Part shown: piece after piece, positions 31,816 to 42,639 of the stretch
Numbering within the stretch: position 1 is the first letter of the stretch
Layout: each line of letters starts with the position of its first letter
NCBI GenBank assembly: GCA_013054445.1
Contig: JAAMPI010000337.1
Coordinates: 1-42,837, forward strand
Reading direction: 5' to 3'
DNA: 42,837 nt
Origin: Cudoniella acicularis
Lineage: Eukaryota > Ascomycota > Leotiomycetes > Helotiales > Helotiaceae
The notes under the pieces: generated by a model
Database searches by the model: none
The model's input: only the letters and a program-made list of their open reading frames with translations
What the model was told of the DNA's origin: nothing
Made by a program: the position numbers and the translations under genes

Positions 31816-34800
31816 NTCTCGNNATNAATTATAACCGGCTNGCCTCCTACTCNTTNGCTACTATAAAGCGGCTNTGTCACCGTNCTCTCTATATGCCTAA
31901 GGCTAGTTGTCGGTATNCTTCTATAAANATCCTCGACGGAGTCGGTNGTTNCTAGTAGACCTNGCGTAGAAAAGGGGAGAACATCTTAAAGTTATAGATC
32001 AATCAAGTCCGTAGGNACACTAGAAAGATNTGATAAAGGAGTGCCGGGGCCGTATAGAATCNAGTNNTCCTAGANAGGCTTAATAGGAAAAGAGANANTA
32101 TTAGCGTTCGTATCGAAGTTCTAAGATTTAGTATTACTAAANAGGTCGTCGGTAACTTCCGACGGAGTTGTCTAGNGAGAGTCGTAACTACCTCCGGTCT
32201 AANGAAATNCTTCGAGATAGTCATNTNATAGAGATAAGAGCGAAGTATNAGTANNNTAGCGGTCGTNNTNCTTATCCTAGACGTTNTNATCTAAAGTNCT
32301 ACCGTATAATAAGNAACTACTATNAACTCCTTCTATCTTAAGAGTNTCCGCTAAGCTTNGATTAAAGTCTATTATCGACATATTTATAAACTTATAGTCG
32401 AANGGGTCTTTANAGCGATCNTTANGGGCTGATTTCCGACTAGATAGTGCTTTAGAGTCCCTATCCTCTAACTTTCNTTANAGCCGAGGCCGTTTTGTTT
32501 TAGTAGCGCTCTATATTTCGGCTCGTTTATTCTCGCCCTCCTCTCGCTAACGCCTNCGCTTCTTCCCTATATTAGGCTTNTAAGTANTATAAATGTCTNC
32601 GAAGTNGTNNTATAAGTCTANTTCCGAANNAAGNACGANAGGGNATAANAAATACGGGNATAGAATAGNGTCCTTACTAGGTAGACTAGNNATATAATCC
32701 GNGATATATTTAGAGATNTGTTCTTNCTAGCTAGGTCGTTCTAGGTAGTATTATAACCGCTTGGCNGCTAGTAGCCATGTTTTCGCTAAACATCCGATAT
32801 AATATCCGGCGTAAGCAGTAGCGCTACGGAAAGTGACTAGGTCGTACCGGAAAGGTAAGTCGAGATTGTCGATATGCTCTTAGTAATAGGCTTCCTAATC
32901 TATCTCGCTAAATATCTATTTACTATACCGGAAACAAAATTCTGCGAAGCNAGACTNCTTCTTATANTAGACTTTAGAGTACCGGTANACGTNCTTCTAC
33001 CTGCCTCTAACGTTTTTAATACTAATACGGTNTNTTAGCTAAAAGTNANANTAATANTANGGGGCTGTCCTTACTCTTTAATCACCTNCNCGNAAGTTAG
33101 TACTAGACAGCGGCCTTCTATAGGCNNTAACACTTCCTAGTACGTAACACGGGAATNATTTATACGGAGAGTAATAAGGTCTCGGAGAGCGGAGATNCCT
33201 TCTTNNCTCCGTAGCGGGGCTAAGAGCGTTAANGTACGAGAAAGGCGATCGCGCTTAGGAACTATATAGCGGACAACGCGGTCAAAGTAANTANNNTNCN
33301 ACTCGCCNTANTCACTTTCCTTATATTANGTNNTATATAAACGTAGTTAAGTCNTACGGTAGTTCGCTAACTCTACGCTAATAAGCTTTTACCGTTNCTT
33401 ATAAACATAGCGGCGTTNCGTNTNAAGCTCTTTACGCCCCTTCTNTATAATCGAANCGTTGACCTAAAAGGAGAGATTCTCGATCTACTCGTAAAGATCG
33501 ANAAAGTCNCGGCGCTNNTTTAGTTCGTCTAGGTTCTTTANTNGNAGTAAGTNCTAGAGATCCGGGTTTCTCTTTATAGACGCGGCGCGAAAGTCTTATA
33601 TAATNTCTTNTCGTTNTTCTAGGCNAAGNTAGACTACTACGCCGTCTATATTACTTATNTNATCTAANTAGTNGCCGCTTATAGTCTTCGGGTTTCTATN
33701 CCCGTAAAACTTTATAAGCTACCCTAGCGAACGNCCGTCTNTTAACAATTTATTAGCCTNTNATACTAGTAGTACTCGGAGTAANGACCCNTTACTATCT
33801 GNTTTNATAATTATNTTTNTTCCGGGNGGTATAGAGCCCTATCCCNAGTATAAACCNATCCCTTTTTNCCTAGTCTAANNANTANGTNCCCTACGCGTTC
33901 TCGTTTTTNCTCTTTTTAGTCGGTCTATCCTCGGACATCTCGGGGAAGACTAGATCGTCCTCTATANCGTCCGCCTANTCTATAATCCGGAACCTCCTCT
34001 TTAGCGNNGGTCTCGTAGCGANGACATCGTTAATCGTACGNTAATCCNTAAGTACGCCGGCTAAAAGAATAATAACTAGTAAAAACAAGACGCCGTTAGC
34101 GAAAAGGNGAGGCGTAGGCTCTAGCCTCTTATATAGCGCATGTTTTNGTCTATATATAAACTNTTAGTAACCTACCTAAGCTTTAAAANAACGAATAATC
34201 TTNACTTACTTTTTANGAGTGTCTTNTATACNTTTAANAAATTCTCTCTTAAACNCTATCTTAATCTCTAGCTCTTTNCCTTTCTATATAACTATATAAA
34301 CGAGGTCCTNTTAGAGATAGTNAGTAATAAAGATATNTTTATATTTTTATTTTNAGCTTANTATCTNACCTTAAACTTNGCCTTATATATCTCNTATANC
34401 CTTATAGAAGTATAGTAGTATAACTTTAACAGGNCACTTAAATCTANNCGACACCCTTCGTAGACGTAGTTATANTAATCACGCTACNAAAACAACTCCT
34501 CTATACCGACGTAGTTCTCTATCGTAAAGAACGTNNGTGNTACTTCTAGTCTAGACAGGCNAATCAATTTCGGGAGCTCGTCTTTAATATACTTTCTNNN
34601 TCGTTAGCAAANATATTATCGGTAACTATTTTAGCGTANGAAGGNCGNNAGNTATACTTATAAGAGCTATTAAGTNATAAACGTCTTANNGAATAATACG
34701 GCTAGTCTTNCGCGTATATATNNATATNAATTTTCGTATCTTNATCCGTATCGTATTAANAGTTANTATTCTATTTACTTTATCTAGCTTCCCGGGGGTT

Positions 34801-35285
34801 AAGAGTCCGATNGCCTTAGCGACGTGCTTCGTAATATCTATATAGTATATATCTAAGCCTATAAATTTCCTTTTATACCTANTNCGTNTTAGTGTTTTCT
34901 ATACTAGTCTCGGGTTTATAATATTACTAACGTACGCTAGCNAAAATGCCTATATCTTGTCGTANTATNGTTTACTAGTGTCTTCCTTAAGGCCTCTATA
35001 AACGGGATCGTTATTAANATCGGATTTGTCNTCGGAGAGCCCTTTCTCTAGGGCCGTATTTATCTACTNATCTNGATTTAGTCCTCTCTAATTTAGTTTA
35101 TCTAGCTCGNTNCTTATAGTATACGGTTTNGTAGAAAGTCCTTATAANATAGGTANGTNAANGATAATAAGAAGGTAGAAGATNATAAGAAGGTANAAGA
35201 TNATAAGAAGNTAGAAGATANTNAGAAGGTAGAAGATAATAAGAAGGTAGAAGATAGTAAGAAGATAGAANANNNTAAGAAGNTA
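31816..35285. other. N-peppered segment 3
   Basis: Dense isolated Ns, sometimes in pairs or threes, through the DUF3435 relic and the 18-bp repeat array. Same character as 23566-26190. Confidence 0.6.
32700..34800 (-). pseudogene. RIP-inactivated DUF3435 (FluG-domain) protein, Starship-captain-like
   Basis: Minus-strand blocks in family order: KDELPKLI.LSRLEV, FTIENYVGIEEL, YEGCR.DLS.LLKLYYYTS, LFANGVLFLLVIILLAGVL, then EDDLVFPEMSEDRPTKK, NLDEL..RRDF.DLYE*IE.LSF, FDRVVRYIVPKRDRL, PLRS.EGISALRDLI, PIEGRCLVL. The C-terminal zinc-finger-like part has HIDNLDLPFRYDLVTFRSAT and AGYYIGCL, with family Cys/His now Tyr. DUF3435 proteins are tyrosine recombinases or relatives; captains of Starship elements belong here. 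Heavy RIP, Ns and some frame changes prevent mapping the R-H-R-Y residues. It lies at the right edge of the RIP block, reading inward. End points are approximate. Confidence 0.75.
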
Positions 35286-35306
35286 GAAAACGATAGGAAG
35301 ATAGAA
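35163..35306 (+). repeat. 18-bp tandem repeat, eight copies
   Basis: Eight in-phase copies of GATAATAAGAAGGTAGAA with substitutions and Ns; 144 bp exactly. On the plus strand it encodes a repeating hexapeptide of Asp-Asn-Lys-Lys-Val-Glu type, on the minus strand a Ser-Tyr-Tyr-Leu-Leu-Pro type. It may have been a charged repeat in a former protein. It lies about 360 bp upstream (5') of the DUF3435 relic. Confidence 0.9.
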
Positions 35307-35582
35307 GACGGGTGACCCGCGGTCCTACCAAGCCTCTAGTAAGGTTTCGGTAAGGCAATACAGAATTTGTATTAACGTAAAGGCGGGAAGACATGATAGC
35401 AGGAGATATGCCTCTCGGTTGTATAAAGGTAAGCATGGTGAGAAGCTTGGAGAGGAAAGAAGTAATGTCTAATTTTAGATTAGGCAGGGTAAATATTTAG
35501 GATCCCTAGCTAAGGAAAGAGGGGGGCCTTTTCGGGCCCCTCGTTAAAAGTTGACGATTTCTAGTAAGCGTGTGAATAGGGA

Positions 35583-35679
35583 GGTGAGCAGGCCTGAGCA
35601 GGCCGGAGCACACCTGAGCCCACCTGAGCCGAAGCTAAGCCGGGCCTGAGCCGAGCCTGAGCAAGGCGGCGCTGCTCAC
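35583..35679. repeat. GC-rich minisatellite bounded by an inverted repeat
   Basis: Imperfect repeats of CCTGAGC / GAGCAGG type, bounded by GTGAGCAG (35584-35591) and its reverse complement CTGCTCAC (35672-35679), so the array could form a long stem-loop. Another GC-rich hairpin (GGGCC...GGGCCCCTC) lies at about 35520-35545. These GC-rich, unmutated pieces mark the transition from the RIP block to normal sequence. Confidence 0.65.
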
Positions 35680-35787
35680 GTAAGACATATAGATGGGAAA
35701 TAGAAACATTTCCGTGGTATAACAGGTAGTACCGAAATCTAGAGGCACCAGAATTGGCCTCAGGCGGGCGCAATAAAACAATTACTA

Positions 35788-36716
35788 TTAGCTCACTAAC
35801 ACCACTACCGCTACTCGTTTTTTTTTCATCATCTTAGAGAGTAGGCTATTCGGATCTGCTGGTCTTAATACGAGTTGACCATCTTGCAGTCCCACCCTCG
35901 GAGAATTCGCGCAGCGGTTGCAGACATGGTACTCAACCTTCTCAACGCATATGCGACGCCTTGAACCAGAACCAGAAACCGACAGTACCCTCCTGCAGTT
36001 ATCTACCTCGCATACCGACTTCCATATAATGATCTTGGATGTCGAGCCCAAGAAAAGTTTCCCGTCCCTCACTAACAACTTGCGGTGGCGTCTCCAACAA
36101 CTACACAAACTTGCCATATTCTTCTATAGATTTTTGGACGCCTTCGATTAGACACTCCCAGAGGCGTTGTACAGCCTTCATGGCAAACTTTTCGCCAGAC
36201 TGAACTGGTGACTGATTTTGGACGGTTACAATCATTGCGATTAAAATAGCCCTTACAAGTGCTGCAGATATGATTTGAGTGGATGACGGAAAGATGGAAA
36301 TTGGTGCCTTTGAGTTCCTGACGACAGTTTTTATTTGCGCATCAACGGGCTTCAATGGACTGCTTTGGCTGCGGAGCTGCTGCAAGTTTAAAGACGGTTT
36401 TTGCGTTTTCCAAGAGAATGTCTTTGAAAGACGATGCATCATCTCCGGCTCTCAATCTGTGAGATATGTCTTCGATAATAGAGGCCCCAAATACCATCCA
36501 ATTCGTATAATTCGTCAAGGTTGACAGGCTTAAGTTTTTCGAGCATATCAGCTTGTTCTACAATGACAAGAATTCCAACGTGACAATGTATCTCAGACAG
36601 TCGAAGACTCCTTTTTCAGGGCACCGGCTGGTCCTAGCCATCCGTAGATGACACACTTAGGCTTTGGCTTCAACACAACCATCTCGTGCCTATCCTGGGT
36701 CGTTAGATGCGGCGCC
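35788..36716 (-). pseudogene. Decayed ORF group, unknown protein
   Basis: Several minus-strand pieces in different frames appear to belong to one former gene. First is a start with MAPHLTTQDRHEMVVLKPK and YGWLGPAG (36716 down), then QADMLEKLKPVNLDELYELD, then SIIEDISHRLRAGDDASSF continuing to KTVFKLAAAPQPK. A 113-codon frame (36442-36101) and a 109-codon frame (36117-35788, with KIIIWKSVCEVDNC) follow. There is no RIP-type stop pattern, so decay is by indels, or unrecognised introns are present. The last piece resembles N-terminal parts of some fungal NLR-like proteins, only weakly. No function assigned. Confidence 0.4.
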
Positions 36717-36782
36717 ATTCATCCATAGCAATTCCCCCTCTCCTTAGTCTTACTAGAAGTAAGTGACTGAGAACAAGTGGAT

Positions 36783-38830
36783 TTATATAAGCGTGATAGT
36801 CTTTCTCTCTTGTATCACCGAAAGCTCACAGCTCTCTGGTTTGATATAAGCCCGCCATATTCCCACTCTTTCATAGTTATATATGCCATCGATTGCTTTT
36901 CGTTGGAGAATTAGACCACGCAGGCCACGGCGCTCCCCTTGGCTAAAATCATCCACGATACCCCCCTTAACTATCATAAGCCAAACGTCGATCCCTTTAC
37001 CTGGCATGTCGCGCAAATCGTCAAATCTTCCCAATGCCTCACCAGCGCGTCCCATCTTGAATATCGCATGGCTGCCAGATTTTTCTCGTTGCAACATCTC
37101 GGCTTGGACTACATTAGCTTCGAGCGCCAGTTCCGCTGCACGCAATTGACCAAACGGGGCGTTTTCGTCAACTAGGGAGACGTTGAAATTCACAAACTTC
37201 GCGAGTTCTACGTCATTCGACCGTCGACCATATCCATCATGTACCCGGGTAAAACCCACCATACTAGCCCAGCTCCATGTCGGTGCTCGATATTTGGCCC
37301 CTTTGTAACGAGTTGTAGTCCAATTCGGGAGATATATCAGGCCGATGTTCCAGAGTAGGGAATCCAGAAACCTGTCACGGAAGAATCCAGCGATATATCG
37401 ACCTCTACTCTTCGCTTCCCGCTCAGCGATGCCAGCGAGAGCCACGAAGATGTCCTCATCAGGCCGAGTGAGATGTAACTGGGTGTAGTGGGTCACGATT
37501 CCAACCCAATTACCTCTGGAGTTCCATGGCTCCAAGCAAAAAGGGGGTTTGACGGTGGGTGGCTTAGGATGAGGTCCCACTCCGAATCCCGCAGGGGACA
37601 TCTCACATCCGTCTGGCAAGTTTTGACACTCCCAGAAGAGCTGCGTGGAACCGAAGTGCAATACACGTGGCGCTAGTATGCGCTCTTGAAGAACCCAGGC
37701 AGGACTGGATATCGGAGTAGCAAAGAGACCTCGATGGAAATCTTCCTCGACGGTGACTGAAATGAGTCTTTCCTGACGTCCGAAATTTTTCCAACGTACG
37801 TAGCATGACTGCATCAACGCGGTATTGCGCGAAACAAACATGCCACTTTCAGCATTCTGTGCTCGCACGGCAGAGATGTTCAAGATGCAATTTGAGTACA
37901 CGGATTTCATAGCTGCGCCCTGCTTCTGCCAATCCTAGGAACTGCCCTCTCCAGATTGAATGATGCAGAGGGAGTCGGTCCAGAGGTACTGAATTCCGAG
38001 TCTTTTTGTTGTCAAGATAGCGTCCTGAAACGTCTTGGGTAGTGTTTCCAGAGGAATACACTCTTTGAAATCCTCGAATTGTTAGTTGTGAGGGTAAGGA
38101 AGGTAGGGTTGGGCCCCCAGCAATGGCTCAAGGTAGCGTACGGTCCTCTGGGGCTGTGAAGCTCGGTCACAAGTAGTCGAGGTTGCTCGCCAGTAATGTC
38201 CAGTACTCGATCAGGATACCAGTCTTTGTCCTTATTTTCACATTCGGCAACCCGACAATTCGGGTGGTTTTCTAAACAGTTGTTCAACCAAATGCGCCCA
38301 AGCTGTGCGACATCAGGATGGCCCGTGTCTTCAGGGAACTCTTTTGTGAATTCTTCATCAACTCGTCGCCGTGGGATGAGATTAGTCGTGTTTGGCCTGA
38401 AAATTTTGTAATATAGCTTGTAGCCAAACATAGGCATTCTGGGTCGGCGATGCACCCACCCATAGGGTCGTGTCACGGTGAAGTAATTGGACCACCATAC
38501 TTTAAGCTCGTGAGGGGATGTCAAAGTAGTAGGACTTATTTGAGCCAGCTCCTCTTCGGCGCCTTCCTGCTGTAATCGTAGATGGATGTATGCAGTTTCA
38601 ATGACATTTGTAAGGCAATGGATCTTGATCTTATAATGAAAGGTGAACTTATAGACTAGATGGAGCTTGCATTTGGGATTCGTTACAGCCTGACTTGAGA
38701 ATTGTCTCGCCAAAGAAGCACAAATAAGGCAGTCGGCATCGACGGCGCGTTGCACGTCTCCAAATGTGCGATGGTGAGGGCCTTTTAGCAAGTGTCGCGA
38801 GAACATAGAGGTACACACTGTGCAGAGCAT
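36783..38830 (-). pseudogene. HET-domain (heterokaryon incompatibility) protein with one frameshift and one stop
   Basis: About 680 codons. The N-terminal CxxC-type region with an ADCLICASL segment comes first, then GPYATLSHCWG (start of the HET core). In the next frame come LPKTFQDAIL, LGIQYLW, SLCIIQ, then MKSVYSNCILNISA, PAWVLQERILAPRVLHFG and LFWEC, all classic HET motifs. The frame break lies at 38076-38080 where one base appears missing. A TAG at 37937-37935 stands just before DWQKQ, where the family usually has an acidic or polar residue. The C terminus (EVGIWRAYIK-type end) is intact. HET proteins trigger cell death in incompatibility, usually controlled by a partner. The sequence is otherwise not RIP-mutated, so recent loss, an allele difference or assembly error are all possible. 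Confidence 0.88.
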
Positions 38831-40843
38831 CTTGGCGGTGGTTTGATTGTTGTCGTAAGATTATATCGTGTTAAAGTTCTCATGGAGGAGAGATAACAGC
38901 TGACCACGTTGTTCTGGTTATATATTTTATAGCCGTGATGATTTGTGTTGGCATCTTCCACGCGAATCCGCAATATATCCCTGAAGATCACAAGCAATTA
39001 AGTGAGTGGCGTCTGAACGATCGGACAATGATCGCATTTACCGACGAGCAGCTCAAAAGCCTTCGTTTCAAAACAATCACTTCTGCAGATCTCCGCATGG
39101 GACATAATATGCAATGCTAAACGTGGGAGCTTCACGTTGCAGAATTTGCAGACTCAAGTCTTGTGGATGCTCTGTGTATCTAAAACTGTCAAACTTGAAA
39201 AATGGTGAGTATTGATGTGGCTAACCATGCAGCTCTGACACGGACTAGAGTCTCCATGCGGATGAGGCTGCAGACAGTTCCAATGATAAGACCAGAATCT
39301 TATGTAGTGTACGCCACGTTATTCCCTTCCGGTGAACGCTTTTAGAACGTTTGAGCAAGCCTCTGATTCGCCTTCATGAATTTCTGGAAGTTTCAGCTTC
39401 TAAACTTTGACGGGAGAAAATTGCTGTTTATTCACTGAGACTCTAGTGATTTCTCTCTAAAAAAAAAACAATTTCTAATGCCTGTTGCGAGACTTGGCTC
39501 CACAGTCATTGGTTCAATGACTATTGGGTAGGTCAATTGAGTTCCTTTGTCTGGCAAACGGGGTCTATGCGCACAGGGCATTTTTAAGGCATTTTCAGGC
39601 TTCACGGCCCCGCTTTCAGGCTATTAAAACCAAAAGCTATTGCTATCACTTGAAAGTTATTAAATCACTAAGAATAATTATCGTTTATAGTTTAAGGGCC
39701 TTGAATAAAAATAAGTAAGGTATACTTTCATTAACTAGGAATTCGTGATTTTATGATTTTAATATTTTATTTCTTAGTAGAGTGCCCTATATACACAGAC
39801 CAGTGAGCGCTAGCTCGTAACCCTCTCACGTAGTGTTAGAGACAGATTCCTAAGACAGACGAAGCATTTTGTCGGTCTCTTTTCTCCCTTAATAGATCGT
39901 ATCGCTTTACTTAGGGCATTAGGCTCTTTAGCTTTAATGACCGGAGGACTGTTATCCGTGCATTAACTGCCTTTTCAAAGAACTTTTAACAATGTTCACA
40001 GTTTGAACATTACAGCCTTGAGGCTAATGCATGCTCTCCAGGACCGGGGAAATATATCTAGTATTGTGGGCTGGAATTGCTTCTTGGCGACTCTTAGCTT
40101 TGTTTTAATTTGAACGTTGACAACGGACAATTCGGTCTATACAAAGGCTTTATTCGCTTAGGCAGTGTAACCACGCCAGCTCACTTGATATTGATGGAAT
40201 TGGACAACGGAGAAAAAGTTTTTACTGCCTGAATATAAATTGGTGTGCTGATGCCCGTGTAATACCTATAAGGACATGCAATAGTTTGCCAATTTTACCA
40301 AGCAGATTAACACCTGATTATTTTGGGATTTGTTGCTTGGAACCGTAAAATAGCTAAGTAAAGAGCCTACTGCAGGAGAAAAATATATGGACACGCGGCG
40401 TCGACCGGCAATTATTTTACAGGCTATATGGAATATAGTACTGAATTTACCACGAAAAATTCATAATCCTCTGACTTGTTCTCTGCATGCGTGAGTTACA
40501 TTATTAAAATGTAACGTGTCAGTCGCCGCTGAGATTTATGACTTGAAGAAGATTCATGGTCACAGAGGATCCAATCCGATGTCCTTTACGAATTCTCAAT
40601 ATGAATTCAATTTCGAGATGCACGTTTTTAATTAAGCCGATAATGAGAGGCCCCCCGCCGGAACAGCTTTTCCCGTAATCAGAACAAGTCATTGGCACCA
40701 TAACCAACTCAAGCTATAAAGATAACTATTTTACTCCAACGAATTCTAAACTCTCCAAACATCAAGTCTCTATACTATACATCGAGCAACAGAGTTGAAT
40801 CTCTCTGTAATTTCGACGACTCGTCCACCAGCCCTTTTGTCAT
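38831..40843. other. 2-kb stretch without recognisable genes
   Basis: It contains the HET gene's upstream region on its left and the secreted-protein promoter on its right. Open frames of 60-65 codons at 38935-39120, 39524-39718 and 40519-40707 have no recognisable features. The piece 39720-39800 is AT-rich. I see no RNA genes or repeats. Confidence 0.6.
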
Positions 40844-42107
40844 ATGTCCAAGATGTCACGGAGATATAGTGTCCAGTCGATCCTCCTCCAAATAATTTTC
40901 CTAGTCCCGTTCCTCAACCTCGCCAATGCATACAAATCGCCCTTCAACACAACCCTCGTCAATGGTGCAGACGATTACTGCAGAGCCACCCCCTATTATT
41001 TGAGTCCTGCAACCAAAGATTATAGAGATCTCTCCTTTACACTTACATGCTGGACACATAGCCACGAAAACTTGACGCTGATTCCATCTGATCCCAAGTA
41101 CAACAACATAACAAACGATGACGATAGGTACGAAATAAGCTAGCTTATACTTTGTTCATTATACATCTACAGCAGCTTGCTAATTGCATTACAATGCTTA
41201 GAATTTGGATAAAGACGACAGATAACTGTTACGTCGCAGAATTCTCACTTGAATACAATGGAACAGGTTCGTTCAAGCTAAAACTACGAAAGTCTCACTA
41301 GAAAGTCACTAACAATATTTCACTTGTAGCTCAAGAAGACCTGCCATACTGCGGTAGCGCTTCTGAGAGAAAATACGAAGTTTTTCTTATGGAAACCAAG
41401 TATGTTTCGGCATGCATAGACACACCAGACCTATACGTTCACTATGATATTCAAGACTACAAAGAAAACACGGAAATCGAAGCTATTTGTTGGACTGGTG
41501 GAGACGCCGAACTACACGACACGTAAAATACACAATTCTCTAATTTTTTCGTATTGGGATTTGTATATACTGACCTCCCAAATCAGGACCTGGATTGCTA
41601 CCACGGACGGGTGTTTCGTGCACGAGCAGACTCTCACCGAACTGCCGGACAAATCTTCCATGCCCCAATGCTACCCTAGAGGTTACGATCCATATGGGAA
41701 ACGCGACGTGGTTCCAGCCCCTTTACCAGTTTTAGATACGTCATTGTCTAGGCGGAATGAGCAAAAAGCCAATTATCTCATTAATGTAACCATTAGCGAT
41801 GATTGGGCCTATTGCTACTCAGAGCCAGACAGCAACAACAGTACCGTGATTACGGCATACCCATATGGTGAATCGGTCATTGTTCAGTGTTTACAGTGGG
41901 GGAGAAATGTCACCTACCCACTGTGGGGACTCACCCAAGATTTCTGTTTTGTTGTCGAGACAGGCTTTGCTGAAGGATTTGTTGAAGGTGAGTTATGATT
42001 TTTCATTTTCATGGCGTAAATTAAAGGGAGGGTGAAAAGTGATATTTCAGCGTACTAATGATGGAGTAGGCGAGCAGGACGCGTGTGTGACGTTCGGACA
42101 CCCTTAA
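40844..42107 (+). CDS. Secreted cysteine-rich repeat protein, five exons
   Basis: Exons 40844-41127, 41202-41266, 41330-41522, 41587-41987 and 42070-42107 join to 981 nt, 326 residues, with all phases consistent. Branch points TTGCTAAT, CACTAAC and ACTAATG are visible. A signal peptide is clear (basic start, then SILLQIIFLVPFLNLANA, cleavage likely after ANA at about 30). The mature protein has many Cys and N-glycosylation sites (NTT, NLT, NVT, NST). Three related units each pair a CWT/C-x-x-W strand with a W-x-x-TTD-x-C-[YF]-V-x-E strand (IWIKTTDNCYVAE, TWIATTDGCFVHE, GLTQDFCFVVE); the pattern recalls SH3b-type extracellular folds. Function unknown; an apoplastic or cell-surface role is inferred. 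The last intron acceptor has an alternative (42050) giving a stop after two codons. Confidence 0.8.
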
Positions 42108-42639
42108 GAACTTAAGTTGAGACACTGGAGGACTTCAAGGAAGTCATTGCGTCAGGGGGTCATAGGTCATCCATTCATCCCCCTATTCCGCGAATTCGCT
42201 TAAATCGCTGAAGGCTTTCGCGAACGCACTACTAAAATCATATCTCACTCTTTTCCACTCAAATTGAAAATAAATGCAAGAAAAATTATTTTGGCAACGG
42301 CGCTTAAACTCGTACTCATCTAAAAATAGGAATGCGCGAAAGCTCTGAGCCAAGTGACTTCGATCTACGTATGAAATTCAAAACATTTAGAAGAAACTCT
42401 AAGGAGGAATGTATATACAGCCACAGTAGGCGAGCATGTTCATCTCGCATAAGACGAATTATACATCTATGCCCTTTATACAAGGGGCTTTACATAAGAC
42501 GGCAATATATTTAGTATATAAAATATACTTCTTTAACTATTTAAACAAATAAAAGAAGCAGGGCGAAGACAAACAGACGGGGTATTAATTCAACTACGTT
42601 CTATTTTTCTCGGCCTTGATTTCTCTTCTTCTTTTCCAG
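42108..42639. other. Downstream flank, no gene seen
   Basis: 3' flank of the secreted-protein gene grading into AT-rich sequence. A 60-codon frame at 42332-42514 has no recognisable feature. At about 42603 the string TATTTTTCTCGGC repeats the core of the 46-bp inverted repeat, possibly by chance. Confidence 0.5.

Larger units (their letters stand above)
20900..35500. other. RIP-mutated AT-rich block, right
   Basis: It has the same signature as the left block: CA/TG depletion, TA excess, gene relics with TAG/TAA stops in single frames. Identified relics are listed separately. Stretches 21540-22490, 24840-26400, 26830-27300, 28270-29820 and 30650-31800 contain no gene I can name. The piece 25100-25300 has a promoter- and polyA-like look reminiscent of an LTR, but no paired LTR was found. 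Confidence 0.85.

Noticed and set aside
35163..35306. Regular repeats considered as a CRISPR array
   Set aside because: Copies are contiguous without spacers and the context is eukaryotic; it is a tandem repeat.
37488..37806. ORFs overlapping the HET gene on other frames
   Set aside because: Shadows; the HET frame carries all the family motifs.
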